A stretch of DNA of 64,000 nt from Dipteris shenzhenensis. Taxonomy: Eukaryota; Polypodiophyta; Polypodiopsida; Gleicheniales. Of the stretch, positions 44,601 through 54,542 are shown in pieces. The stretch's first letter is position 1. Each line of letters starts with the position of its first letter. The position numbers and the translations under genes are program-made. The DNA lies in assembly GCA_047967505.1 (NCBI GenBank), contig CM106541.1; one strand, 5' to 3'. The notes beneath the pieces are model-generated. The model was not told the origin of the DNA, made no database searches, and saw nothing but the letters and a program-made list of their open reading frames with translations.

Positions 44601-44694
44601 AAAACTGATCAAATTACTTGGCCCTTAACGACAAGAACACAGCACAGGCCTTGTCTTAAGAGAGCAAGTGCAAACAATTGAATCAGCCTGATTA
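44449..44694. repeat. direct duplication of ~90 bp beside the ORF1-only LINE
   Basis: 'aaactgatcaaattacttgg' to 'caatcagcctgattagga' (ends approximate) occurs at 44449-44539 and again at about 44601-44694, the second copy with a 6-bp insertion ('aagaac'). A second ~35-bp repeat, 'tcctattt.gaaa.cactga' onward, lies at 44566-44600 and 45488-45524, on either side of the LINE. Confidence 0.85.
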
Positions 44695-45490
44695 GGAAGC
44701 AGGAGATTATTCAAGCAGCCGTACAAACATGTAAAGCTGAGCCACCAACATCACAGCTGATTTCCACGGTTAGAGAGCTCATCCAGGTGAAAGTGACAGC
44801 TGAACCCAAGGTTGACATCCAAACAGAGATCCAAGAACATCACCTTCGGAAAGAGAATGCTATGAAGATTCGAATAGGGGGGATACCAGATTGGCAGCAT
44901 GAGAATGACACTTTCGATGAGGCAATCGAAAGAATCAAGGCAGCAGTCCCGGCCATTGACTGGTCAGCAAGCCCAACTGATGACAAGAATGATGATGAAG
45001 AGGATTCTTCCCCAGTTTATTTATCACCCAGGAATGGACACGCTGTCATCACCTTCAACTCGAAGACACTCAGAAAGAGGATTCTACGACAATCCTATAA
45101 GCTGAAGGGGACAAAGATATGGATTGCTGAGGAGCTTACAAGAACCCAACTGAAGGACAAAGCTACCGAGCTTGCTAAGGTTCGTGCAGCCAGGGAAGCA
45201 GGAAAATGGGCAGTCTATCGTGACGGTCTTGCAGTGATTAGAGAATTTAAGACAACCTAAAGACCCTCAGTCTTAAACTGATGTAATGGCCACCCCATAG
45301 TCTAGTACCTAGTTTTATGTTCTATGTTTTTAGGTTCTATGTGTTTTTGTCTTTTGGAGGAACCTAATGATACTCCCAGGGAGGTTGCCTATGGCCTTCT
45401 CTGTACTGATGTATAAGCAGGTCTCTTTTGTCCCATAGACCTTTTAGGTCTCCAGTGGACATTAATAAACTTTCTTTCTTTCTTTCTTTA
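44601..45490 (+). mobile_element. ORF1-only LINE derivative (half-LINE)
   Basis: An ORF1 coding region runs into a LINE 3' UTR with no ORF2 between them. The 3' end has 'tcccat', a perfect 5-bp stem-loop (45437-45451, AGACC/GGTCT), 'gacattaataaac' and a (TTTC)n tail, matching the other LINE ends here. Imperfect ~35-bp repeats flank it (44566-44600, 45488-45524) and may be the target duplication. The layout recalls mammalian HAL1 elements, which keep only ORF1 and are mobilised by L1. Confidence 0.65.
44680..45260 (+). CDS. LINE ORF1-like protein with RRM-type domain
   Basis: The frame is open from about 44680 and uninterrupted to the stop at 45258-45260; no ATG is needed before 'ENAMKIRIGGIPDWQHENDT'. 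The central part fits an RNA-recognition-like fold (strand 'MKIRIGGIP', helix 'FDEAIERIKAAVP', strand 'GHAVITFNS'). The end, 'KIWIAEELTRTQLKDK' then 'AREAGKWAVYRDGLAVIRE', matches the C-terminal domain of LINE ORF1 proteins ('xxxEdLTxxxxxxR..a...GkxxyxrxGxixv'). ORF1 proteins bind element RNA as a chaperone. The lack of stops suggests either recent origin or use in trans. Confidence 0.65.
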
Positions 45491-46041
45491 TCCTATTTCG
45501 AAACCACTGAAGTTTCTGTCCACCTTCGCCCTGATGAAAGTCAGCATGTAATCTGATGTGGAACAGAGGTCAATAATGGGAAGACTCCTTATCGCAGACG
45601 CACACCGTTCCATATTGAGGGGCAAAAATTGTGGCTCCTTTGAATGCACAACTCTGTACACAAAAACTTGCTAAAGAAGTATAAAACTGACAAACACGAA
45701 AGCTTTGCAAGTTCCACTTGTTATCGTGGCCTGTTACCTACACACCGCCACTTCAATGAGCACAAAGAATAAGAACACCACGCACATCTTTGTTATGCCT
45801 AAAATTAACCAGACGATGCTAAAGCTTATAGACGACAAAGTATAATTACCAAAAAAGTATATTTATGCCTAAAGCTATATTTCACCTATAGACGACAAAG
45901 TATAATTACCTCAAAAAAGATCTTACACCCCTTTACTGCAATCATGGGCTTTAAGCAATCCGTATTTTCACAAGCACTGACCACCGATGCCCCTCTTTAC
46001 CCATTCATGACGTGAAATATAGCTTCAGTTAAAGATCTTAC
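45491..46041. other. intron 2 stretch next to exon 2, no element recognised
   Basis: Apart from a 24-bp direct repeat ('tatagacgacaaagtataat' at about 45829 and 45889), nothing is identified. It contains the 5' splice site of the giant intron at 46041-46036 (GTAAGA). Confidence 0.6.
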
Positions 46042-46146
46042 CACTCTCTCTTGCAACTCGCTTTGCCTCTCGATCGGCTTCCTGCTTCGCACGTCTTTCC
46101 GCCTTAGAGGTCCTCTCCTTCAGTGGCTTCGTAGATTCTTGCACTC
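46042..46146 (-). CDS. eIF2B delta, exon 2 (residues 182-216)
   Basis: This 105-nt exon is bounded by a 'ttggcag' acceptor and a GTAAGA donor. It encodes a Lys/Arg/Glu/Ala-rich segment including KERTSKAERRAKQEADREAK. The 'KAERRAxQEAxRxAK' pattern is typical of eIF2B delta just before the conserved core and is predicted to be helical. The exon enters and leaves in phase 1. Its donor opens the 40.7-kb intron whose acceptor lies at 5301, next to exon 3. It is the last exon before the transposon-filled region. Confidence 0.85.
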
Positions 46147-46241
46147 CTGCCAAAGTATTTGGAGACTTGGCAAATCGCATAAATTTGTAGAATTCATCAG
46201 GCGAAGGGCGAAGTAAAAATTTCAAACAATAGCAGGCATAC

Positions 46242-46785
46242 CTGCAGGTGGCAATGCCTGCGACCCTCGTGGCACGCTTCCTGAAGGAAGGATGGGCGGG
46301 GGCGGCTGCTGCTTGGTTGAAGGAGGGTCTGGTGCTGCAATCCGGCTAACAGACCTATCGACGTATTCGTCCTTTAGGCTCAACCCCTCCAGCCCAGAAG
46401 TCACTTTGCTGACATAGGACGGAGAAAGGTCCAGGCTATCTGAAGGAACGCTGGTATATCGTCCATTGCTGTCATTCTTGCTAAAAGGCGAAGAGATTTC
46501 GGGCGAGTTCCCGAGGACAGAATCTGCGGGGTTATAGCTTCCAGCGGAGGGAACTTCAATGGAAGGCTGTTTGCGAGGAGGAGGGGAAGGGACGGGCACT
46601 GGTGAAGCTTTGGAGGGGAGATCAGGGAGGCGAGGAGGGATGATAACAGGGGAAGGAGAGCTAGGTCCGGGGACAGGGAGAGCAGTAGAGGTAGAATTGG
46701 GGTTTGGGGGCTCGGAACCTGGAGTGACAAAGCCAACCTGGCGCACTTTGGGATCGATAACGTACCTAGGGCCTCTTCTCTCCAT
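46242..46785 (-). CDS. eIF2B delta, exon 1 (start codon to residue 181)
   Basis: Exon 1 encodes the N-terminal extension. The chosen ATG at 46785-46783 has a strong context (ACCATGG) and is followed by MERRGPRYVIDPKVRQVGF, which matches the start of plant eIF2B delta proteins (basic MxxRR then DPKVRQVGFxTP). An upstream in-frame ATG would add 41 basic residues unlike the family and was not used. The remaining residues are low-complexity, rich in Pro and Ser, as expected for this poorly conserved, probably flexible region. The exon ends at 46242 with a GTATGC donor, in phase 1. Only a 95-nt intron separates it from exon 2. Confidence 0.88.
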
Positions 46786-47165
46786 GGTGCTGCTGCTGCT
46801 ATTGCAACTTCTTGGCCCCGCCCTCGCCCCCCTCCTCTTCCTCTGCCTCTTCCTCTTGCTCAATCCTCGCACACAAGCCTTGCATTCAAAACCTGCTTCC
46901 AACACCACTCCGCGGGGTTAAGCCTGAGGGTTTCTCCAGGAGCGAATGAATGATTCTAGCAAGAATCCGGAGAAGCGCAGAATGCAGACTGAATCGCAAA
47001 TTGCGAGAGGACGGCGTAGAGGATGGGGAGGAGGAAGAAGAGGGTGGTGGTGTGATCACAAGAGTGAGTGATGGTGGACAAGGAAGAAAAGCAAAAAACA
47101 AAGACTTCCCCCTAAACATGGTGAAGAGAGCCTCCTCTTTCCTCAACACCTGGAACCACTACTAA
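46786..47165 (-). promoter_or_regulatory. probable 5' UTR and proximal promoter of eIF2B delta
   Basis: Directly upstream of the ATG the coding strand is pyrimidine-rich with CT/CTC runs, as is common in plant 5' leaders. A GCA/GCAGCAGCAGC tract lies just before ACCATGG. I see no clear TATA box and cannot place the transcription start. Confidence 0.4.
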
Positions 47166-49380
47166 TACTCATAGAGTTTGTTTTGAGTTCTCTTATTCCA
47201 AACTCAAAGCCATCTAGTTTGTTTTGAGTTTTCTTATTATGGGAATTGTCCACCGCCGTATATGAATGCTAGGACCCAAGGATAACCTTAGGGGTTGTCA
47301 TAATCCGAGGGTGACGTTGTCACATCTCCTTTGGCACACCTAGTGAAATTTTTACCTTGTTTTGCACGGAGGCATATTTCCAGAGTAGCTCCCTACTTCC
47401 ACAACTAAACTAACATCGGTGATTTTGGTGAGTTTAGCCGTCAAAATAGGGGGAGAGAGCATTTCAAGACATGGGAGACAATCTCTTGCAAATTTCCATG
47501 TTTATTAGGAAAGCACCTCGCATATCTTTAGCCTATGTACTCTCCTACTACTACTAGCACTATTATCTAGATTATAGGATGAAATAACACCAAACAAGCC
47601 CTCTTCTAATATCCTTTCCTCTTTATGCAATCTTTCAAATCCCCCATTAGTCCCTTACGATATATTTCATCCCCCTTTCTTCTCTACCCCCCCAAACAAA
47701 GATGCATCATCTTATGTATTCTTAGAACCACTATACTATTGGAACATGTACTTTCTTTAATTCTTTGCATCCTTTATAAGAATGCCATTAAGTAAGTTTC
47801 TTACTAGTTTGTGAAATGAGCTTGAGTTCATTGCCTATATTAAACATTTTTTTTTAAGCTCATATTTGGCAATCCACTACACATAGGTTGACTCAAAATT
47901 ATGGGTGATTTATTACAGATAGAATTTCTACCCATTCTTTAGCACATGAATGGAAAAGTATACAATTAAACAAATGAACACTTGACATTTTGCCATTGAA
48001 CTAAAATGAAAGCTTTATTATTGACAACTTTGTTGCTTTGATAAGGAGCTTCTAAATCATCAAGAGTAAGCACAACTCAAAAGCACTACAAAAAGAGCTT
48101 CTTGTCATTCCCACTCTATCTTTATGTTGCATATTATCTCCAGTAAATTATTACCTTCATTTAGTTTATTATATGCCTTCTCAAGCCTTCCATGCCTTTC
48201 ATTTTCCTTTCCTTCATCTTTTAACAATTCCCACTAGTCTACAATAGCTATGCATTTACCAATGTTGAAAGTTTCAAAGATAACTTTGCAATGATGTCAT
48301 GTTAGATGTTGAGACACTTTCCCATTTACAAATCTTAAGCACCCATCAATACTTTCCACGTCAATGGCTTGTCCTTAGCAACATATTGTAGTGCACTAGC
48401 TAATGAGCATGACTACCATCATAAGAAGATGCCAAAAACAAATTAAAATACTCCTAAAGATGGTGTAAGTTCCTAAGTACATAAATTGGCTTCCCCATTT
48501 CTAGACTTCAATTCCCAATTTGTGTTAAAGCTCCTGAAGATGGTTGTGTAGTCTTGGGTGTGACTTACGTGTCGTGGGGAAGTTCACCAATACACCGAGA
48601 GCACTCCCTCCTCGACTCCGATGATGAAGAGCAATGCAAGGCTTAGCATCCACTTATGACATGCAAGCATCTTCCGGATTATTGCAATGCGACTCCATGA
48701 GAGGAAGATGGGAAGGCAAGAGGGGAGTGAAGAAGGGAAGAAGGGGGAGAGGGAGTGGAAATCACAAGGGCACTATGAGAAAACAACTCATGAAAGAGAG
48801 AAAGGGAGCTTGTATTCCAAATATGTGCATACAACAATGAAGACCAAAGTTAAAACTTTGGCTATTTATACATTCTACCTTTTGAAGGGAGGGTTAATCC
48901 TTTTCATCCTACCACTCCCTTTATTCTCTCTAATTTTGGGCCCATCTGGCTCTAAGTCATGGTGTTGCTCTCTTTCTTTGTCTTGGCCTCTTGGGACTCC
49001 GTTGTTAACCGTCGTGACTCTGTTAACCCATGTGGTTAACATGCCTCCTTTCCTATTGGTGATCCGTCCTTGGATCATAGTTTGTGGAGGACTTGGGAGC
49101 TTATAGCTACTTGCATTAGGGAGTAACAATCCAATTGGTGAGGGAATATTTTGCAAAATTATGGGTGGAACTTCCAGAAGTGAGTGTCATGTATGTCCTC
49201 GTATGTGCGGATATGGTAATCATGTAAATTACAAACCCAGAGGCACATGCACACCCTTCATTCGTATCAAAAACAATTTCAGATTTGAGGCGGAGGTGCT
49301 ATTCTTCAGTTATTTTTTCCCATTCAGGAATATCCTGTAATAGAATAATGATAAATGAGAAAAAGTGGATAGTGGCTACT
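47166..49380. other. upstream intergenic stretch, nothing recognised
   Basis: AT-rich DNA with short open frames that have no domain. A ~22-bp repeat of 'gtttgttttgagtt.tctta' occurs near 47175 and 47217. 'gctatttataca' near 48860 could be a TATA-like site of a decayed LTR, but no LTR partner was found. Confidence 0.5.
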
Positions 49381-50521
49381 ATAGCTTGGTTTGATACCAA
49401 GCCATAAGTGTCAATGAATTGCTAGAGTTGGTAGACAAGACCAACAGTTGTGGTGATTGGGGGAATGTAAAAGTGACAAAATTTGAAGCAGATGTTAGGG
49501 TCACTTGCTTGAAGAGAGCAAAAATTTGACCAAGTCCATCGATGATGCATGGGCATATAAGTTGGATGAACTTGCCAGTCTCGACTAGCACCATAATAAA
49601 TTATCCAAAATTGGTGTTGCTTGAGAAATGGAATGCACTAGGCTAGTTTTATTCTTGCATCTTCATCGCTTATCGAAGTGTGGGATGGATCTGGATCTTG
49701 GTATGTGCATCTTTGCTCCTAAGGGTGCCCTTTCTACCATTGCCGATAACTCTTTTCAATGAAGATTGCGAGTGGATTTACCTCCATAGCATTCACCAAT
49801 CAGAGGCAAGACCCTTCTAGTTGTGCCTTCCAGTGTTGGAGCGTCTCCAGATCGATCGAGGGTTGGAAGGGTCAAGTATATGATGCCAGTCCGAAGTGGA
49901 GGGAATCGGCCCTGGTGTGGTCCTCTTCAATGGTGACTGGAAATTGTTCCTCCTCCTCGATAGATGTTTCCGATGCAAAAGGACCTAGAGGGACTTCAGT
50001 AGGGAGGAGAGCTGGGCCAAGAATCTATTGTAGTAGGATATTGTCAACCGAAATATCCTTAGACTTTGGCGGCTCAAACAATGTTTCCTGTGTCTTGATG
50101 TGCATATCAGTGGTGTTTTGTGAATTGGAGGGGAGCGTGGTGTTGGATGCATGAGAGGATGTGCTAGGTGGTAGTGGATGTGCATGTGTGTGAGCGGCAT
50201 GAGAGGATTAAGGTGGGTTGCTAATATAGGTGCCGGGGGGGATGGGGCTTTTATTTGAGGCTTGGGAGCTGATGTGGATGAGCTTGGTTGCTCATTACTT
50301 GGTGGAGGTAGAGGCACTTGTGCACTCTTTTTAAGAAGTTGTCTTGGTTAGATTGGAATATCAGGGTCCTTGATGGCCTCTTTCTACTAGCATGTAATTA
50401 CATTCACAGGTTGTGATATTACGCTTGTCGGCCCCAGACTTTGATGGTCCACCCTAATGATGCTGATTGGGATGTCATGCTTAACCTCTATTTGTTGTGG
50501 GACCTTATTTTTCATGGGACA

Positions 50522-52051
50522 ATCCATATAGGCATGTCTTATGCTACAATCTCTACAGAGTGGTTGGAAAGTAGCAGGGCTACCACGATGAGGACACTCT
50601 GCAATCCGGTGATTTTCTCCACAACCGTAGCACTTGATTGGCGCTCAATATGTGTTGGGACGTACTTGATTTGCATAGACTGATATTAGACCCTCTGCGC
50701 CTTCTACATAGTACATTGGGTACTCTAGTTCATACTCGAATGGTGAGTCTACTTCCTCGGCTTGCAGTTGTTGTATTGGAACTACCTAAGGAGCTAAATT
50801 TGGCGCTCTTGGATATGGTCGTGGATTTGGATTCCTGAGTAATTATGGGACTTGTGTCCAAATAGGAATAGTATTTAGCCTCAGAGCTCGGGGCGCTTGT
50901 GCTAGTGTACATTGGCATGGGTGCTGGTTGGTATTGTTAAGGTCGAAACAGGTTGTTGCTCATATTGAAGATGCAACTGTTTTCACCATGGCCATTGGCG
51001 GTGCAGATATGGCACCACAATCTTGGCAGTGGATTTGCTTGTGCAATGATCTTGGCTCTTAGCACCGTGTACTCATTTGTTGTATGATTGGCCATGCAGT
51101 GTGGGCACTAGACACTTTCTCATCGTGGATAAGTCTGAGGTGGCAGTTGAGACAAGTGAAGCTTTTGTTCCATGGCCTGCATTATTTCGTCTTTTAGCTT
51201 CATGGTCATGGCCCCTAGGCGATCTTCATTTGATGTTTCAGTAGTGGACTTGGATTTACCCTTTTTAGAGTGCTTATCTCGTGCACTGGATCTTCCATCA
51301 TCATTGCTAGTGTCAGAGTCGATCATGCCATCCTTGATGTTAATGGCTGCCGCGCATGAGCAGCACTGAACATTTCATAACTGCTAATCTTTTTCATGTC
51401 CTTGCGGATTTTCTTCCTTAGTACTATAATGAACCAGGCCATGAGGTACTTTGCATCAAGACGTGAGTCACATTTGGCAATTAATCTTTTCATCTTGCCT
51501 AGGTACGTGCGTACATCTTCTCGACGGCCTTGTTTGATCTTGTTGAGTTGGAGGGCAGGATCATCTTGTAGTCTCTCAGTTTGAAAGCGTCTCTTGAATT
51601 CTGTTTGAAGTAGGTCCCACATGGCTCTCTCTTCCAATAGGAGGTCTAGGTACCATTCTGACGCTTCATCAGTTAAGGCCATGGGAAACCAGGCCACCTT
51701 GGTTTCATTGGATTGATCTCCACCTCCTTGGCATGCGGCATCAAAATGCTAGAGGAATCAGGTTGGATCTCCCCTACCATTATATTTGGGAAGTTCAAGT
51801 TTACCCAAGGGGCGCCTACCTTGATTGTTATTATTTTTGTGATTAAAGAAACTGTTACCCTCTGCATGGAGGTCAATATCTCCATCATCGTCGCGACGGC
51901 ATCCAGCCATGTTGTGGCGTGGAGGAGTCAAAGGGATTTCTTGAATTTTAGGGGGGAAATCAGGATAGAGGATTGTCGGAGGCATTGGCCACAATGGAGG
52001 TGTATGCGGATTTGGTGAGGATTGGTGTTGGAGGCATTGGCCGAGAAGCAT
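50522..52051 (-). pseudogene. gypsy gag of element H with twin zinc knuckles
   Basis: It opens near 52051. 'KLELPKYNGRGDPT' leads into the gag domain (51700-51323): 'AWFPMALTDEASEWYLDLLL', 'LLQTEFKRRFQ', 'LNKIKQGRREDVRTYLGKM' and 'MAWFIIVLRKKIRKDM', the Retrotrans_gag pattern. A Ser/Lys linker follows and then two unusual knuckles, CYGCGENHRIAEC and CRDCSIRHAYMDC, both CX2CX3HX4C, at about 50637-50522. Several stops break the frame. Capsid formation and RNA binding are the expected family roles. Confidence 0.75.
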
Positions 52052-52439
52052 AGCTGCTTATAGATTTGGCGAGGTGTCTCTATCGCAAGTGTGGGTGTTG
52101 ATGTAGTTGTGTTAGGGAGGTTAGAGATGTGTTAGTGTTGTAGGGACCATCGTGTTAATAATGTGCCTAGGATTGTCCCACGTGTGTAGGGAAATGTGCT
52201 AGTGTAGATAGATCGTCAATCGGAGGTCACGATCAAAATACACAAGCGAATTGGTGTGAAACGAGGCCCACATGAGGGCACAAATTAACGAGTGCTAGGG
52301 ATGCCAAAATTGTGTGCAATGAGCTGGAAAAATGCCTCGTAGTGTGATGTTTGTATGTGTGAAATCTTGGTTCAAACCGTGTCCATTTTGGGTCCCAAAC
52401 GGGCGAGATATGAAGGGTTGAAGAAGGGGTAAAATGGGG

Positions 52440-52800
52440 TCTTTTTGGTGGGGGAGTGGGTGGAATGGAGGGGGTTGGGGGGAAATGGAGGGGGTGGAAT
52501 AGAGGGGGGGGTGGAATGGAAGGGGGGTGGGGGGGGGGGGGGGTGGAATGGAGGGGGGTTGGGGGGAAATGGAAGGGGGATGGAGGGGGGGTGGAGGAGA
52601 TGGAAGGGGGGGGGGGAGGGGGAGGGGGGGGGCGTGGAGGAGATGGAAAGGGGGGTGGAGGAGATGGGGTGGGGGGGTGGGAAGGGGGAGGGGTGGAGGG
52701 GGGGGTTTGGGGGTGGAGGGGGGGTGGGGGTGGGGGTGGAGGGGATAGAGGGGCGAGGGGGGTGGAGGAGGGGGGCGGTGGAGGGGGTGGAGGAAACTTG
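52440..52800. repeat. 360-bp G-rich low-complexity tract
   Basis: The plus strand is almost all G with GGA, GGT and GTGGA units and repeated runs of 5-14 G. The minus strand is correspondingly C-rich, so open frames through it on both strands (poly-Gly, poly-Pro) are artefacts. It lies in the leader of gypsy element H. Many G-quadruplex arrangements are possible. Confidence 0.95.
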
Positions 52801-52822
52801 ACGGACAAAAAGGTTTGATGGA

Positions 52823-53414
52823 AATCCAAAGGGAGGACGAGATGGTCTCTTGAACGCTCTCCAAGTCTTTCTCGATGTAACAGGATTGTTGAGGGTGAAT
52901 GGACAGTGGATGGATGGTTAGGTTATCCCTATGAGAAGGGTTCGAAATAACTCACCATGTAAGGATGGGAGTAGGGTTGTGGTCGATGGAGAGGGAGGAG
53001 TGTCTTGTGTAGGGCTCGGAACGGAATAAGGAAGAGGATGGAGGCTAGATGTGAAAGAAGAAGAATGAGGAGGTGGAGTGGGTTTTTATAGGAAATGAAT
53101 GTAGGTTTAGGGCTAAACCCTAAAATCCAAAGGGAGGAAGAGATGGTCACCTGAACGCTCTCCAAGTCTTTCTCAATGTAACGAGATTGTTGCGAATGGA
53201 TGGTGGGTGGATGGTTAGGTTATCCCTGCAAGAAGGGCTCGAAATAACTCACCGTGTGAGGATGGGAGTAGGGTGGTGGTCGATGGAGAGGGAGGAGTGT
53301 CTTGGTAGGGCTCAGAATGGGGAAGAGGATGGAGGCTAGATGTGAAAGAAGAAGAATGAGGGGGTTGAGTGGGTTTTTATAGGAAATGGGTGTAGGTTTA
53401 GGACTAAATCCTAA
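52823..53414. repeat. 301-bp tandem duplication in the element H leader
   Basis: Copies begin at 52823 and 53124 ('aatccaaagggagga') and share most of their length, including 'ggttaggttatccct', 'aaataactcacc' and 'ggtttttataggaaatg'. On the minus strand the last reads CCTATAAAAACCC, a good TATA box, so the TATA-like site is present twice. Confidence 0.88.
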
Positions 53415-54542
53415 ACTCTTCCTAAGCCATAACTTTTCATGGTTAGCTCGGATCGCTCTTTTGTGAAAAGGTGAAATGATCAAAATTGCAAGCTCTACAC
53501 ATTTGTGTCCACTACCTAGTCTTATTGTTTATCAAGTGGCTTCTTTTTAAGAAATACATAAAATTTCTTAAGGTAGTAACCCAAGGTTGATGCTTGGGGT
53601 TGATATGTTTGGCTAGAGTTGGAAAAAATTATACCTTGCCCTTGAGTGTTATGTTCGTGAAAATTTGTAGTAGTTTGTGTTTTATACATACTTGCATATG
53701 TTTACTCGTTACTTAAGATGCTAGCCTTTTGACAGCGGTGCCAAATGTTGGCTCTTTCCCACGGTTTCCGCAGGAAGAGTAGGGTATTCTCAGTATGCAG
53801 GGTTCCGAGGCTTTTTGTTACCTATAGATATATCGGTGTTGTCATTTGTAATATAAGTGTAGCTTAGGACCTCAAGTCGTATTCCGATGAGAGACGTAGG
53901 CTTAAGTGTGGTAAGAAAACATAGTGCATGCATGTCTAAAAGGAACGTGCATCATCATGGTTGAGGTAATGAAGGCTTTCGCCTTCATTGGGGTTGAAGG
54001 GTTTAGGAGGACTTTTAAGGGTGAGAGGGAGGTTCAAGGTTTAGAAGGAGGTTCCAAGGTTTAGAGAGAAGTTCCCGAGTTTAGAAGAGGTTCAAGGGTT
54101 AGAAGGAGGATCCAAGGTTTAGGGTAGAGTACATACATGGTGGAGAACTCGTCTCCCTCATAGTTCATGGAGTTTAAGAGTTGAGGAACTAAGGGTTTAG
54201 GGGGAGCATAGAAGTGGGAGAGGAAGAAGATGTAAGAGCATGGGGGGAAAGGAGAGAGAGAAGAGGGAGGAAGAGGAGGAGGAGGGGGAGGAGGGGGGAG
54301 GAGGAGAGGGAGAGGATGGGTTGCAAGGTTGGAGGAGAGGGGAGGAGGAGTTGCAAGGTTAGGACATGCTTTTGGACATGGAGTGCAAGAAAGCATGGAC
54401 ACTTGAGACAATTGCTTGGAATACCAAAGTAGAACTCAACACAATGCCCCAAATAGTATGGGCTTCATTCCATTATGGGGTATTTATACAAGTTGGAGAG
54501 CTTCTCTCTCTACATGTAGGAATTGTAAGACATTCTCTCTCT

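Larger units (their letters stand above)
5301..46041 (-). other. eIF2B delta intron 2, 40,741 nt, packed with retrotransposons
   Basis: The donor is GTAAGA at 46041 and the acceptor is ctgcag ending at 5301. Both flanking exons are in phase 1 and encode adjoining parts of one protein. The intron holds at least six LTR elements or their remnants and several LINE fragments on both strands, nested up to three deep. None of the insertions touches the flanking splice sites. The region near the acceptor contains a (GA)n/(TG)n tract; the 0.5 kb near the donor is free of recognisable elements. Confidence 0.87.
3099..46785 (-). other. eIF2B delta subunit gene, full span (7 exons, 6 introns)
   Basis: This is the gene span on the minus strand for the delta regulatory subunit of eIF2B, the guanine-nucleotide exchange factor that reloads eIF2 with GTP in the cytosol. 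Seven exons were placed by hand from protein similarity and GT-AG sites. Exon lengths are 544, 105, 374, 745, 97, 55 and 60 nt, which sum to 1980 nt, or 659 residues plus stop. Intron phases are 1, 1, 0, 1, 2 and 0, and both sides agree at every junction. Intron lengths are 95, 40,741, 206, 429, 110 and 126 nt. The protein has a proline/serine-rich N-terminal third carrying the plant-type 'DPKVRQVGF' motif and a C-terminal IF-2B fold. The gene appears intact: I see no internal stop. Plant delta subunits are of similar length. Transcript data would confirm that exons 1-2 join to exon 3 across 40.7 kb. Confidence 0.88.

Noticed and set aside
46786-46908. In-frame N-terminal extension of 41 residues upstream of the eIF2B delta ATG
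   Set aside because: It is basic and low-complexity, unlike plant eIF2B delta proteins, which start close to the DPKVRQVGF motif; the downstream ATG has a much better context.
48687-49106. 139-residue frame with hydrophobic segments, a possible membrane protein
   Set aside because: No start context, domain or conservation clue; the region resembles decayed repeat sequence and hydrophobicity comes from a CT-rich stretch.
52233-52864. Long proline-rich and glycine-rich open frames on both strands
   Set aside because: They are the by-product of a G-rich low-complexity tract in a gypsy leader and have no domain.
54020-54130. Telomere-like TTTAGGG-type repeats
   Set aside because: Units are about 20 bp ('ttccaaggtttagaaggagg') and only one contains TTTAGGG; it is a local LTR repeat.
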